NCBI GenBank assembly: GCA_052161645.1
Contig: CP197414.1
Reading direction: 5' to 3' (one strand)
Source: Laterigemmans sp052161645
GTDB taxonomy: Bacteria; Planctomycetota; Planctomycetia; Pirellulales; Pirellulaceae
Length of the DNA stretch: 64,000 bases
A model generated the notes under the pieces. It ran no database searches and had not been told where the DNA came from. It worked only from the letters and a program-made list of their open reading frames with translations. Position 1 is the stretch's first letter. Each line of letters opens with the position of its first letter. The translations under genes and the position numbers were made by a program. Positions 1 through 9,142 of the stretch are shown here, piece by piece.

Positions 1-893
1 GCTTCGATGATTCCTGAAGAGGAGTTTCCGACCATCGCGCGGGCTTCACGCATCAGAGAAAAATAACCATCGGTGCCCAGGTTGGCTCCAGCGACCGCCT
101 GTGGATAACTCGCCACAAAGTCTTTGATTGCCCGAATGACGACTTGGCCATTGGTGTCGGCGTTTGGATATGTAAAGACGATCGGTAGCGGCGCGAATTC
201 TCGCAGGGCGGACAAAAGTTGATTGACGTGATCCGCCGTCTGTTCAAATTCCAAAGTGACGGGGTGAAAAGTGACGACCAACGGTGGTTCAGACCAGTTC
301 AGTCCCAAGTGTTGCTGTAATTTCGCTTGGCTCCAAAATTTGAGGTCGCGAAGGTTATCGAGCGAGGGAGCTCCCGAGACAAAGACTCGACTGGGGGCTT
401 CTCCCATTTGCAAGATACGGTCGCGATAGGCCTCGGTAGCCGCAAAGTGAAGGTGACTCATTTTAGTCAAGCTGTGACGAAATGCTTCGTCGAATGCTCC
501 CTCGGTCGTTTCGCCGCCGTGGACGTGGACGATCGGTATGCGAAATGGAACTGCCGCACTGGCTGCGGCAAACATCTCGTAACGGTCACCTAACACTAAT
601 AATAGCTCAGGTTGTTTTCTGGCGAACGCTTGAGAGAATCCTAGAATCGTCAACGCCATAGCTTTAGCGATTGCAACCGGTGAGTCATTCGACATTAAGC
701 ATTCGATGCGGTCGCGAATCGAAAAACCGTCTTCCTCAATTAATTGGACGGTATAGCCAAAGGCGGGTGCCAAATGGCTGCCGGTAACCATCAAGTCCAA
801 TTCTAAGTCAGAGTCGCGGGAGATTCGCTTTAGGATTGGTAGATAGATTCCATAGTCCGCTCGCGAGGTGGTAACCGCGGTAATGCTCGTCAT
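1..893 (-). CDS. neuC: UDP-N-acetylglucosamine 2-epimerase (NeuC-like), 3' end beyond window
   Basis: The translation begins MTSITAVTTSRADYGIYLPI and continues open to the window edge, so the C-terminus is missing. The RADYG element near residue 11, the GDRYEM segment, the HVHGGE motif and the distal GNSSSGIIEA segment are characteristic of hydrolysing UDP-GlcNAc 2-epimerases, which release UDP and form ManNAc or a related sugar for nonulosonic acid synthesis. Its ATG overlaps the neuB stop as ATGA, so the two are translationally coupled. Last visible gene of the neuA-neuB-neuC series. The exact sugar (Neu5Ac or a legionaminic-type acid) cannot be read from this sequence. Confidence 0.9.
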   Translation of the reverse strand, partial: MTSITAVTTSRADYGIYLPILKRISRDSDLELDLMVTGSHLAPAFGYTVQLIEEDGFSIRDRIECLMSNDSPVAIAKAMALTILGFSQAFARKQPELLLVLGDRYEMFAAASAAVPFRIPIVHVHGGETTEGAFDEAFRHSLTKMSHLHFAATEAYRDRILQMGEAPSRVFVSGAPSLDNLRDLKFWSQAKLQQHLGLNWSEPPLVVTFHPVTLEFEQTADHVNQLLSALREFAPLPIVFTYPNADTNGQVVIRAIKDFVASYPQAVAGANLGTDGYFSLMREARAMVGNSSSGIIE

Positions 894-1945
894 GCGAACA
901 TCCCCAGCGTTACCATCTCGTCGGCGGCAATGTCCTGAACGGCGCGACGGTTCTGAAGGTACTCCAACATGGCTGGGGGCAGTCCGGTGCCTGGTCTGCG
1001 GCCGACTAGATCTTGTCGCGTAATTATCTCCCCCGCACGAATGGGCCGGGCCGCAACGAGACTGCGGCGAGCGACCGCAGCTGTGCTGGCTTCCGCGGCC
1101 GCGGGGCGTTTGCGGCCATTGCCAAGAGCCGATTCTACGACGCGAATGTCGCTGATGAGCTGACTCAACTCGGCTGGCTCTGAACTGGCTAAATGATCGG
1201 GGCCTGGGAGGCTGCGATCTAGTGTAAAATGCTTTTCTAAAATTTTCGCTCCCAAGGCAACGGCTGCCAAGGGAACCGCTGACCCCAGGGTATGATCCGA
1301 ATATCCGACTGCATACCCGAATGCGGTGGCCATGGTTTGCATGGCACGCAAGTTGGTATCGGCCGCTGCCGCTGGATAGTTGCTAACGCAGTGCAATAAG
1401 GCGAGTTCGCTAATGCCAGCTTGTTCCAGCGTTTCCACCGCAGCCTCGACGTCGGCCAGGTTGCACATGCCGGTCGACAATAAGACTGGCCGCCGCTTCG
1501 AAGCAATATGCTGAATCAACGGTAGATTCGTGACTTCGCCGGAGGGAATCTTAAAAAATTGCATGCCCTCATCGGCCAATAGATCGACACTCTCCTCATC
1601 GAACGGAGTCGACATGAATTGAATTCCCCGCTGATGACAACGCTGAATGATGCGCCGATGGTCTTCAATCGACAATTCCAGTCGTCGCAGCATCTCAAAT
1701 TGCGACTCTTTTTTGCCTGAATTGGCGGCTTGATAATCGGCTTGGGGGGCATCAGCTGTGACCAGCTTGTGCGCGTTGAAAGTTTGGAACTTAATCGCAT
1801 CGGCACCGCATTCCACCGCGACGTCCACTAATTGCAGGGCCAAGTCCAGCGAGCCGTTATGATTTACGCCAGCTTCGGCAATAATAAAGCAGGGCTGATG
1901 AGACGCAATGCGATCTGCCAGCGTCAAAGGAAGGTTTGAGGTCAT
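890..1945 (-). CDS. neuB: N-acetylneuraminate/nonulosonic acid synthase
   Basis: 351 residues, the normal length of NeuB. The N-terminal TIM barrel contains FIIAEAGVNHNGSLDLA (about residues 20-36), DAIKFQTF, a PSGE segment and YSDHTLG. The enzyme condenses a hexosamine such as ManNAc with phosphoenolpyruvate in the cytoplasm. The last 65 residues form an antifreeze-like SAF domain (RSLVAARPIRAGEIITRQDL), as expected for this family. It overlaps neuC by 4 bp and follows neuA by 33 bp. Relatives making legionaminic or pseudaminic acid are similar, so the substrate is not fixed. Confidence 0.93.
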   Translation of the reverse strand: MTSNLPLTLADRIASHQPCFIIAEAGVNHNGSLDLALQLVDVAVECGADAIKFQTFNAHKLVTADAPQADYQAANSGKKESQFEMLRRLELSIEDHRRIIQRCHQRGIQFMSTPFDEESVDLLADEGMQFFKIPSGEVTNLPLIQHIASKRRPVLLSTGMCNLADVEAAVETLEQAGISELALLHCVSNYPAAAADTNLRAMQTMATAFGYAVGYSDHTLGSAVPLAAVALGAKILEKHFTLDRSLPGPDHLASSEPAELSQLISDIRVVESALGNGRKRPAAAEASTAAVARRSLVAARPIRAGEIITRQDLVGRRPGTGLPPAMLEYLQNRRAVQDIAADEMVTLGMFA

Positions 1946-1978
1946 AAGTGCAATATCCGTAATACGACGTCAACCACC

Positions 1979-2698
1979 CTAAGCCGCCCGCTGAATACGT
2001 TTTGATACTAGGTACTCGGCCAGTTCAAAGTCGCTCTCCGTATCAATGTCGACCGCTCTTTCACGCGGGACTTCGACCGTTTGAATACGGCCCGCGAACA
2101 TTTCCTTGGCCGTTAGAATCAGCTGAGGTCGCACGGCATAAGCGACGGGGGTGATTGCCAACACGGGTGGTGCGTCCTGTCGGCGAGCGACCACGCCTCC
2201 CGGTGGCGTGGCTGCCAGCGATGCCATGCCTTGATGATCATGGACCACCATGCTGAAGTACGGGTTGGCATGTGGGGCCGTAACCGTGAAGACCACATCT
2301 GGTTGTTGCGGCGAGTTCAAAAGAAGTTCTATGCAACGGTCGATATCTTGCGGATCTCGCAGGGGGGCGACCGGTGGGATGCTGACAAAAACCTCCAGCG
2401 GCTCCGTTGGGGACTGCGCGTTGTAGTGTTCAACTGCATGTCGCCAAGCCAGCCACTCCGGAGATGTGTCACCAGCTAAGTGGGCGGGTCGCAGGTAGGG
2501 GACTTCGGCGCCGTGCTGAAGTGCAATCGAGGCAATTTTTGAGTCGTCAGTGGAGACAATAACGCGCTGGATGTGCCGGGTGGCAAGTGCCGCCTCAATT
2601 GCCCAGCCGATAAGCGGTTTACCTTGCAGCAAGCGTATATTCTTGCCTGGACAGCCTCGCGAACCGCCACGAGCAAATATAAATCCGCAAGTATTCAT
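1979..2698 (-). CDS. neuA: acylneuraminate cytidylyltransferase
   Basis: Activates a nonulosonic acid with CTP to the CMP-sugar used by glycosyltransferases. The CTP-binding signature ARGGSRGCPGKNIR lies at the N-terminus right after MNTCGFIF, followed by PLIGWAIEAAL and VSTDDSKIASIA. A start at 2698 (or the adjacent ATG at 2701) puts this motif in its usual place. The reading frame stays open upstream to 2767, but the extra residues look like leader and are not family-like. About 239 residues. Sits directly before neuB, giving the order neuA-neuB-neuC. Confidence 0.9.
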   Translation of the reverse strand: MNTCGFIFARGGSRGCPGKNIRLLQGKPLIGWAIEAALATRHIQRVIVSTDDSKIASIALQHGAEVPYLRPAHLAGDTSPEWLAWRHAVEHYNAQSPTEPLEVFVSIPPVAPLRDPQDIDRCIELLLNSPQQPDVVFTVTAPHANPYFSMVVHDHQGMASLAATPPGGVVARRQDAPPVLAITPVAYAVRPQLILTAKEMFAGRIQTVEVPRERAVDIDTESDFELAEYLVSKRIQRAA

Positions 2699-2798
2699 CA
2701 TGTTCTGCTGTGTATTGGGAGCGTGTGACGATCGGGAGTCGTTTGTCAGGGGGGGCGTAATCCGCAACGCCGGTTATAAAAAATAATTCGCGATGGGG

Positions 2799-3890
2799 TC
2801 AAGATCGATTGATCGCCAAGTCCATCGCAGAACCTGTCGAGATAACCGGCTGTCCTCGCGTGATCACCGTCCAGCCAATTAAAATGTAGCCTGGCAGGTT
2901 CGTTAACAGGGTTGACCACCCGAAAGCACCGCAGACGATCCCTAGTATTACAGTGGTGATCAGGTACGTGTCTGAGATCGGGAACATGTTGGCATAGCCC
3001 AGCCAAAAAACCCCCGCACACAGCCCGCCCGCCAATAAACCGCACAGCAGCAATTCAGGAGGAATCGCCGGAATATATTTTTCCAGCAGCATAAGGGGAC
3101 CGTGATAGACGATCATTAGGTAGTCGCCGTCGTGCCAACGAAACAGCTTTTCGTTAAAGAGGGTCGCTTGGTGAAATACAAGATAGGTTGCCGGGATTGC
3201 CGACAACATGGAATTTATCGTGGCATGACCTTGCGCCGGCCCGGGACGAGGATCGCGAATTGCCAAGCAGGTAGCCGTCATCACGATCGACGCACCGACA
3301 TAGAACGCGCCCGTTGAAACTGTCATTAAGATCAATGCACCCAAATTGATCAACGCCAGTCGCAACGTGCCTATGTCCCCGCGAAACCAGCGGTAGTGGG
3401 CGGAATATAATAACGCCGCCCCAAGAATGGCAAAGCAAATACGGCCGTTCATGAACAGTGCCACGAAGAGGATGAACAGCGTCGTGCACAGGGTTCTGAT
3501 TTGGCTGGGGCCAAGCAGCAATTGCACTGTTTTGTTGACGATGCGAATCGTCAGCATGACTGTTATCATGGCGTATAGACCAAAGCTTAGGTTGCGACTA
3601 AGAGGAGTCCATTCGCTAACCAGCAAGCTGGGAATCACGAGCCCGGTACGGATCCACCAGGCGTTCGTGCGGAGCTCATGAAATGGTGTGTTAAGATAGA
3701 TCCATGGATCGTAAGAGATAAATTGCCGGACGGAGTCCCAGATTTCAAACTCTTTGATGCCCGTCAGCACCAGAAGGGCGAAGCCCAGCCGTGCGAGTAA
3801 CGCAATCCACACGAACGAACGGTCCGGTGGTTGATGCGAGTCTCCCAGTCGTTTGTCGACGGAGTTCGGGTCGGTTGGTGGGAGTGACAT
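2799..3890 (-). CDS. multipass membrane protein of the polysaccharide locus
   Basis: 363 residues. After a hydrophilic start of about 25 residues there are roughly eight to ten hydrophobic segments, for example WIALLARLGFALLVLTG and ALINLGALILMTVSTGAFYV. No catalytic motif is recognised. Its position between the Wzy-like ligase and neuA, on the same strand with small gaps, suggests a role in polymerisation, transport or sugar transfer for the exopolysaccharide, possibly as an EpsG/Wzy-type polymerase, but this is inference from context and topology only. Confidence 0.6.
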   Translation of the reverse strand: MSLPPTDPNSVDKRLGDSHQPPDRSFVWIALLARLGFALLVLTGIKEFEIWDSVRQFISYDPWIYLNTPFHELRTNAWWIRTGLVIPSLLVSEWTPLSRNLSFGLYAMITVMLTIRIVNKTVQLLLGPSQIRTLCTTLFILFVALFMNGRICFAILGAALLYSAHYRWFRGDIGTLRLALINLGALILMTVSTGAFYVGASIVMTATCLAIRDPRPGPAQGHATINSMLSAIPATYLVFHQATLFNEKLFRWHDGDYLMIVYHGPLMLLEKYIPAIPPELLLCGLLAGGLCAGVFWLGYANMFPISDTYLITTVILGIVCGAFGWSTLLTNLPGYILIGWTVITRGQPVISTGSAMDLAINRS

Positions 3891-3980
3891 GAAGGGCCAC
3901 GAATACTGGTAAAAGACGGCTGAAAGGCAGCCGCTAAGGTATCAATCGGAACTTGCCCAGAGCAAGGTTGATTTGCCCAC

Positions 3981-6686
3981 TCAGTGCTCCGGCCCTTTGT
4001 TCGCACTCCTGAGGGCTAGGCGATCGAGCTGAAGTGATAATTCTCGGACTTGTTGGTTTCGGGGCGCCAAGAGTTGGCAGGCAGCCAATTGCTCGCGAGC
4101 TGCTTGAGTCTGTTCTGCTCGTAAAAGATAATCTGCGTAGCTTAACCTGTTCGCTAGAATTTGAGGATTGCGGTTCACTCGTTGATTTTGAACATGCAGG
4201 ATAATGTCTGTTTGATTCGTTTGGGTCGCGTAACGATAGGCTGTCGCGTAGTGTTGTTCAGCAATGTGATCACGCGTTTCGGCGTCCGCAGCGGCGAGAT
4301 AAGCTTGGGTAACATATCGCAGTATGGTAATCAGGTCTTCGGCTCGTATCTTGCCGGCCACTTGATGCAGCAATGCTTCGGCTGGTTGCAAACTCGGGCT
4401 GTATTTCTCAAGTATCTCTTCCGGATTGCGGAAAATCAGCAAGTATTTCAGCGTCTGAGGGAGATGAACGGGATCGAGTTCCAAAGCTGACTCCCAGTAT
4501 TGATCAGCTTGTTCTATTTCTCCACGCATCATCGCGATCATAGCCAAACGCGTCAGCGGGCGGCCATCGACAGGGCGAAGTTTGAGAGCGTGCGTTAAGA
4601 GGGGGTCCTGGGCAAGTAGATCGCTACTGAGCCCAAAATTGGCTTCCGCGATCAGCAAAGCAGCTTCGGATTGAGTGGGGCACACAAACGCCGCACGTTG
4701 TGCGAGTGACTTGGCTCGCCTCAGCAGCGCAGAGCGTGTGGTTTTCGACTCAGTTTCCGCCGCTCGCTGTACAAGATGTTGAGCGAGCCGAGTTGTTGCT
4801 TGGGGGTGCTGAGGGTCTGCCTGCAGGCAAGCAATGAGCGCTGCGATGCGAGGCAGTTCTTCCGAATCGTCGGTCGAAAGGGCGAGGGCATCCATTGAAT
4901 CCGAAGTCGGATTGTTTGGAGCAGTTTCCTCGGAGGATGGCGAGTTTGCGGCAAGCTCGCGATTGAGTCTTCGGTAGGCGTCCCAGGCCAAACCACCCTT
5001 CGCCGATTTAAGACCACTGCTGGCTGCTTCTCCAATCAAGCACGCGAGCAGCGCCACGAGGCTGATTGTCGCCAAGCGGGAAATAGGTAATGGGGGAATT
5101 TTCCCGGACACCAGGCTAGCGAGTTGGATCACCCTAGCTGGTTGTTTTTTTAGTTGCGCAGTTTGTAATGTAAGCTTTGTCTCAGTCGCTAATTCGGGCC
5201 AACGATAGAGGGCCGCCAATAGCATCATGAGGGGCACTCCGCAGGCGGGGATATGCCAGGGAAAGTCGAAAATGGCGTGAAGTAGGCTAACTAGAATCGC
5301 GGCTGTCAACGCGGCCAACCCGATGCTTTCCGTCGGGTTGCTGACACTTTTTGTGGCGCGACGAAGTCGGCTGACAGCGAATAAGGCCGCCAAGCCCAGC
5401 AAACAGCCGCCAACGAGACCCGCTTCGCTGAATATCTGTAAGACGCTGCTTTCCGCATGCGTGAAGGTTTGTGGAAAATAACCATCCAAGTAGGCTCGAT
5501 AGACATAGCGGTGGGTGCCTAAGCCGGTGCCGAGCAGCGGGAAATCTTGCCACATTGCCACGTTGGCTGACCAGATTCGCCAACGCCAGGGTGACCACTG
5601 TGGCATCATCCTTATCGCCCAACCAATCCCCACCGCCATCAACATCGCAAAGCTGCTCCAGTAGCCTAAAGTTAGCCAGCGATGTTCGATGCGCAAGTGA
5701 CGTTGGAGCGCGCGCCAACCGAGCAGTGAGACGAACAGCCCTGCCCCGCTGATTACCAAGGCGGCTCCGCCCCGCGATGGAGTCGCGTAGACGACGGCGC
5801 AGCACAATATGACAACACTCCCAAAGATCCAAGTGTCTCGTGGGCTATTTGTGCCTCGCGAATTGGTTTGGAAGCCGTGCACATCAGCGGAAATGCTGCT
5901 GTCAAACCGTCGAGCTTGAGCGGTTGAACCTCGGTGGTTTCGTCGGTGACGTGGCTTTGCTCGACTATGCAAATGACTTTCTAGCAGAGGTCGGGCGAGC
6001 AAGTAGAAAGCCAGCGGTAGGGTGATCGCTAGAAGGTGGCAGAGATGATTCTCGTTTTGAAAGGGGCCGCGGGGAATGTTTCCCGGGTCACGGGTGGGAT
6101 GATCATAGAGCCAGAGAAACCGATGGTTTCCAAAGTTTGCTTGTAGTAGCGCTAACAAGCCTATGGCAGCACCTGATAGCGCTATCAAGCGGAGCACATT
6201 GTGCAAATCATTCAAACTTTGCAAGCGGGCTGAGATCAACAAGAAAGTGATGACATATACCGCGACGATGGGAACAGCATCGCGGGTGACGCTGGGTGCC
6301 AAAGAAAAGGTCTCTCCCCAACGCGTTACCCATTCGCTGTGCTCTCCAGCGAATCCCATTTTTTCGAACCCTGGTCCCCAAGCTGCGGTCAATCCGCTGG
6401 AAACGGGAAGTGTTTGCAAGAGCGGTAGTAGCAGCCAACTTCCCAGCAGGAACCAAATAATTGGCGACAGCTGAAAATTGCGCGAACGCAAGCAGCGGGC
6501 TAGTAAAGCCACCGCAGCTGGCAAGCAGGCTAAAACATATATCCAGCCACCGAGCGGGTGACGGCCGCCAAGAAACAATGGTGCCACAAACAGTAGCAAA
6601 TAGACGGACCAGGTGAGCGATTCTTCAGACCAATGCCGCTCTCGGGGCACTGACGCTTGTCCGTTGCGAGTGACTGCAGCACGCAT
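3981..6686 (-). CDS. O-antigen ligase/polymerase (Wzy_C-type) with C-terminal TPR region
   Basis: About 901 residues from the ATG at 6686 (a TTG at 6698 is also possible). The first 500 residues carry many membrane spans (WSVYLLLFVAPLFLGG, LGYWSSFAMLMAVGIGW) and the O-antigen ligase core with a periplasmic loop ending in the GLGTHRYVYRAYLDG / HAESSVLQIFSEAGLVGG segment. From about residue 640 the protein is soluble and helical, with repeated LAxxLxxRAAE-type helices and the TPR-like unit QYWESALELDPVHLPQ. It likely joins or polymerises polysaccharide at the cytoplasmic membrane. The BY-kinase gene ends 24 bp upstream, consistent with an operon. Confidence 0.85.
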   Translation of the reverse strand: MRAAVTRNGQASVPRERHWSEESLTWSVYLLLFVAPLFLGGRHPLGGWIYVLACLPAAVALLARCLRSRNFQLSPIIWFLLGSWLLLPLLQTLPVSSGLTAAWGPGFEKMGFAGEHSEWVTRWGETFSLAPSVTRDAVPIVAVYVITFLLISARLQSLNDLHNVLRLIALSGAAIGLLALLQANFGNHRFLWLYDHPTRDPGNIPRGPFQNENHLCHLLAITLPLAFYLLARPLLESHLHSRAKPRHRRNHRGSTAQARRFDSSISADVHGFQTNSRGTNSPRDTWIFGSVVILCCAVVYATPSRGGAALVISGAGLFVSLLGWRALQRHLRIEHRWLTLGYWSSFAMLMAVGIGWAIRMMPQWSPWRWRIWSANVAMWQDFPLLGTGLGTHRYVYRAYLDGYFPQTFTHAESSVLQIFSEAGLVGGCLLGLAALFAVSRLRRATKSVSNPTESIGLAALTAAILVSLLHAIFDFPWHIPACGVPLMMLLAALYRWPELATETKLTLQTAQLKKQPARVIQLASLVSGKIPPLPISRLATISLVALLACLIGEAASSGLKSAKGGLAWDAYRRLNRELAANSPSSEETAPNNPTSDSMDALALSTDDSEELPRIAALIACLQADPQHPQATTRLAQHLVQRAAETESKTTRSALLRRAKSLAQRAAFVCPTQSEAALLIAEANFGLSSDLLAQDPLLTHALKLRPVDGRPLTRLAMIAMMRGEIEQADQYWESALELDPVHLPQTLKYLLIFRNPEEILEKYSPSLQPAEALLHQVAGKIRAEDLITILRYVTQAYLAAADAETRDHIAEQHYATAYRYATQTNQTDIILHVQNQRVNRNPQILANRLSYADYLLRAEQTQAAREQLAACQLLAPRNQQVRELSLQLDRLALRSANKGPEH

Positions 6687-6710
6687 GAAGTTAGGCAATG
6701 ATGAAAAGTG

Positions 6711-9104
6711 TTAAGCCGCCCGACGTCGCGGCACGGAGCGAGTGGGAGTCTTGGTGGCGGGCCGCCGACGAACGGAAGGGACGGTAGTTTCCAGCCGTTG
6801 TTCTGACTGTTCCGCCGCGGAGGATATTTGCGGGAACAAGTCGGGCGTCGAGTTGGTCGCTGTCGGCACGGCTTGTCGCAGTTGCTCGTCAGCCTCGGCA
6901 TCGCTGTAACCGTAGCCATATCCATAGCCATATCCGTAGCCATAGCCGCGATCACTAGTGTCAGTGTTCACGGCATTTATCACGATGCCGAACAAGTGAA
7001 TCTTCGCGGATTGAATGCGATCGAGTGCCCGCAATACGTGGCGACGTGAATTCTTGTCAGGGCGGACAACTAATAAGAGGCCATCGGTCAAGCGGCTCGC
7101 CAGGCCCACGTCGTTGGCAACCAATACGGGAGGGCAATCCAGTAGAACCTGGTCATAGTTGGCCGTGGCCCATTGCAGCAGCTCGGAAAAGCGGTTCCCA
7201 GCCAACAATTCGCCGGGATCCAGTGGGCGAGGGCCGGACGGTATCAAGCTAAGATTGTCGATTCCGGTGGGGACGATAAACGAGTGTACCTCTTTGGTGA
7301 TATCGTTGCCGGTGGCAAGTAGTTGGCTGAGTCCCTGAGACGAACGTAAGTCAAAAAGGTTTGTCAATCCAGGTTTTCGCAGATCGGCATCAACTAGCAG
7401 CGTACGTTTGCCAGATTGGGCAAGGGCAGTTGCCAAGTTACTGCTGAGGGTAGTTTTGCCATCGCCCGGCTCGGAGCTTGATACCGTCAGTAGCCGCGGA
7501 TTATCGGCATTCAGCAGCAAGCCGGTGCGGAGCGTGCGGAACGCTTCGCTGGTCCGCGAACTTGGTTCGAGGTGCATCTGAATCGCGGCCGCTCCGCTGC
7601 CTTCACGTTCTTCAATGCGATCGATGACTGCCAAAATCTCACTGCGGGTTTGCCGCTCCAGATCCTCCAGGCTGGTGAAGCGATCATCGCGGAGATCGAG
7701 CACGTAAACCGCACCGGCACTGGTTGAGAATGCCACGCAGAATGTACCCACAATGATCACTAGAAGGTTGGGGGAAACTGGCTTGGCAAGCGCTTTCGGT
7801 TCTCCAATCACAGCGATCCGTACGGAGGCTTGATCTTGTCCCAGATCCACGCTGTGAATTTTTTCCAGTAGCGTATCATAGGAGCGATTTAAACGTTCGA
7901 CCTCACGCTGCACCATGAGCATTTCGCTCAATTCGCCATTCATGTCGACCACTTGTTGTTCAAGTTTGTCGTACTCGGTTCGCAGCAAGATTTCATGCTC
8001 GCTGGCTTCATCCAGTTTTTGCTGCACCAGATGGCCGAGCATGGTTGCGAACTCGTTGCCGCCGGTGTCAACGGAAGTCCCGTTTCCGCGTCGGCGAAAG
8101 TCGTCTAAGGATTGATTGGTGCTATTTATTTGTGACTGTAGTCGAATAATCTCCGGGTTGTTGGGACCCAAATGGCCGGAGAGTTTGGCGAGTGTTGCCC
8201 GATCGGTGATTAATCGCTGTTCCAGTTCATGGATGGAACGCAGTTGTTCTGGCGCAACTCCCAGGACGGCAGCGGTCAGCGCTTGCGCGGCCGCCGCGTC
8301 AACAGCATGCAGGTGCGGTCGTGGGTCTTGCCCCGTGCGAATGGCATGTTGGACCACTCCCGCAATCGCTTGCAATTCAATGCGAGTCTTCTGAGCTTCG
8401 GTTAAGCTCTGGTTGAGACTCAACGCACGCTGCACCGCGGGGTGATTCGCCACGCTCTTATCGTCGACGCCAAAAACCTTAGCTTGTTCACGCAATCCAA
8501 CTAGTCTCGTCTGTTGCGATAACAGTCGCGTTTCAACTTTTTCTCTTTCTTGCTTAAGCAGTTGCAAGACTTCTAATGACGTGTCTTGATGGTGCCGCTG
8601 CATGAAGTCTAAGTATGCTGACTTGACCGCATTTAAAACTGCTTCGGCGGCCGCGGGACTGCGAGAGCGAAACGTCAACTCAATTACATCGGTATTGTTC
8701 AATGCGTCGACGGAAAGATTTTCACGCAACGTTGTAATTGCCTCCTCGCTCTCTTGACCTTGGATATCGACTTGGATAGCTGCTGGTTGATTACGAAGCG
8801 CAATTAGGGCCGACCGTATCACATTGTCGCTGCGAAGAATCTTTTCTTGTGTCGGGAGCTTGTTAGGTTGATTGGGTTGATTTGTGTTGGCGAGTCCGGC
8901 GAAGGTGGGGTCTTCGACGAGTAGTTGCGCAGTCGCCTGGTAATAGGGCGTAGCGGTAACATAGTAGATTGCGGCTGCAGCCCCAAAGACAACAAACACG
9001 ATAGCCAATACATTTTGGCGACGTAGCATCGAGTACCCAAATCGGGTAGCGGCGTGCACGGCATCGGCAAAAGTAATTTGGTGATGCGGGTTGGGGTTAT
9101 TCAT
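6711..9104 (-). CDS. Wzc-type exopolysaccharide co-polymerase with fused BY-type tyrosine autokinase
   Basis: 797 residues. The N-terminal Wzz domain has a first membrane span at about residues 30-50, a long coiled-coil middle (residues 160-400) and a second span near residue 455. The C-terminal cytoplasmic ATPase has Walker A SSEPGDGKTTLSSN (about 545), Walker A' LLVDADLRKPGL (about 568) and Walker B VLLDCPPVL. Near residue 720 lies an unbroken (GY)7 run, a candidate autophosphorylation cluster. Such proteins control chain length through phosphorylation cycles together with the Wza-like exporter, here encoded immediately upstream. Confidence 0.93.
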   Translation of the reverse strand: MNNPNPHHQITFADAVHAATRFGYSMLRRQNVLAIVFVVFGAAAAIYYVTATPYYQATAQLLVEDPTFAGLANTNQPNQPNKLPTQEKILRSDNVIRSALIALRNQPAAIQVDIQGQESEEAITTLRENLSVDALNNTDVIELTFRSRSPAAAEAVLNAVKSAYLDFMQRHHQDTSLEVLQLLKQEREKVETRLLSQQTRLVGLREQAKVFGVDDKSVANHPAVQRALSLNQSLTEAQKTRIELQAIAGVVQHAIRTGQDPRPHLHAVDAAAAQALTAAVLGVAPEQLRSIHELEQRLITDRATLAKLSGHLGPNNPEIIRLQSQINSTNQSLDDFRRRGNGTSVDTGGNEFATMLGHLVQQKLDEASEHEILLRTEYDKLEQQVVDMNGELSEMLMVQREVERLNRSYDTLLEKIHSVDLGQDQASVRIAVIGEPKALAKPVSPNLLVIIVGTFCVAFSTSAGAVYVLDLRDDRFTSLEDLERQTRSEILAVIDRIEEREGSGAAAIQMHLEPSSRTSEAFRTLRTGLLLNADNPRLLTVSSSEPGDGKTTLSSNLATALAQSGKRTLLVDADLRKPGLTNLFDLRSSQGLSQLLATGNDITKEVHSFIVPTGIDNLSLIPSGPRPLDPGELLAGNRFSELLQWATANYDQVLLDCPPVLVANDVGLASRLTDGLLLVVRPDKNSRRHVLRALDRIQSAKIHLFGIVINAVNTDTSDRGYGYGYGYGYGYGYSDAEADEQLRQAVPTATNSTPDLFPQISSAAEQSEQRLETTVPSVRRRPATKTPTRSVPRRRAA

Positions 9105-9142
9105 CGGTGCGGGAGTTCAAGCGAGGCGAGTGTAGCAATTGG

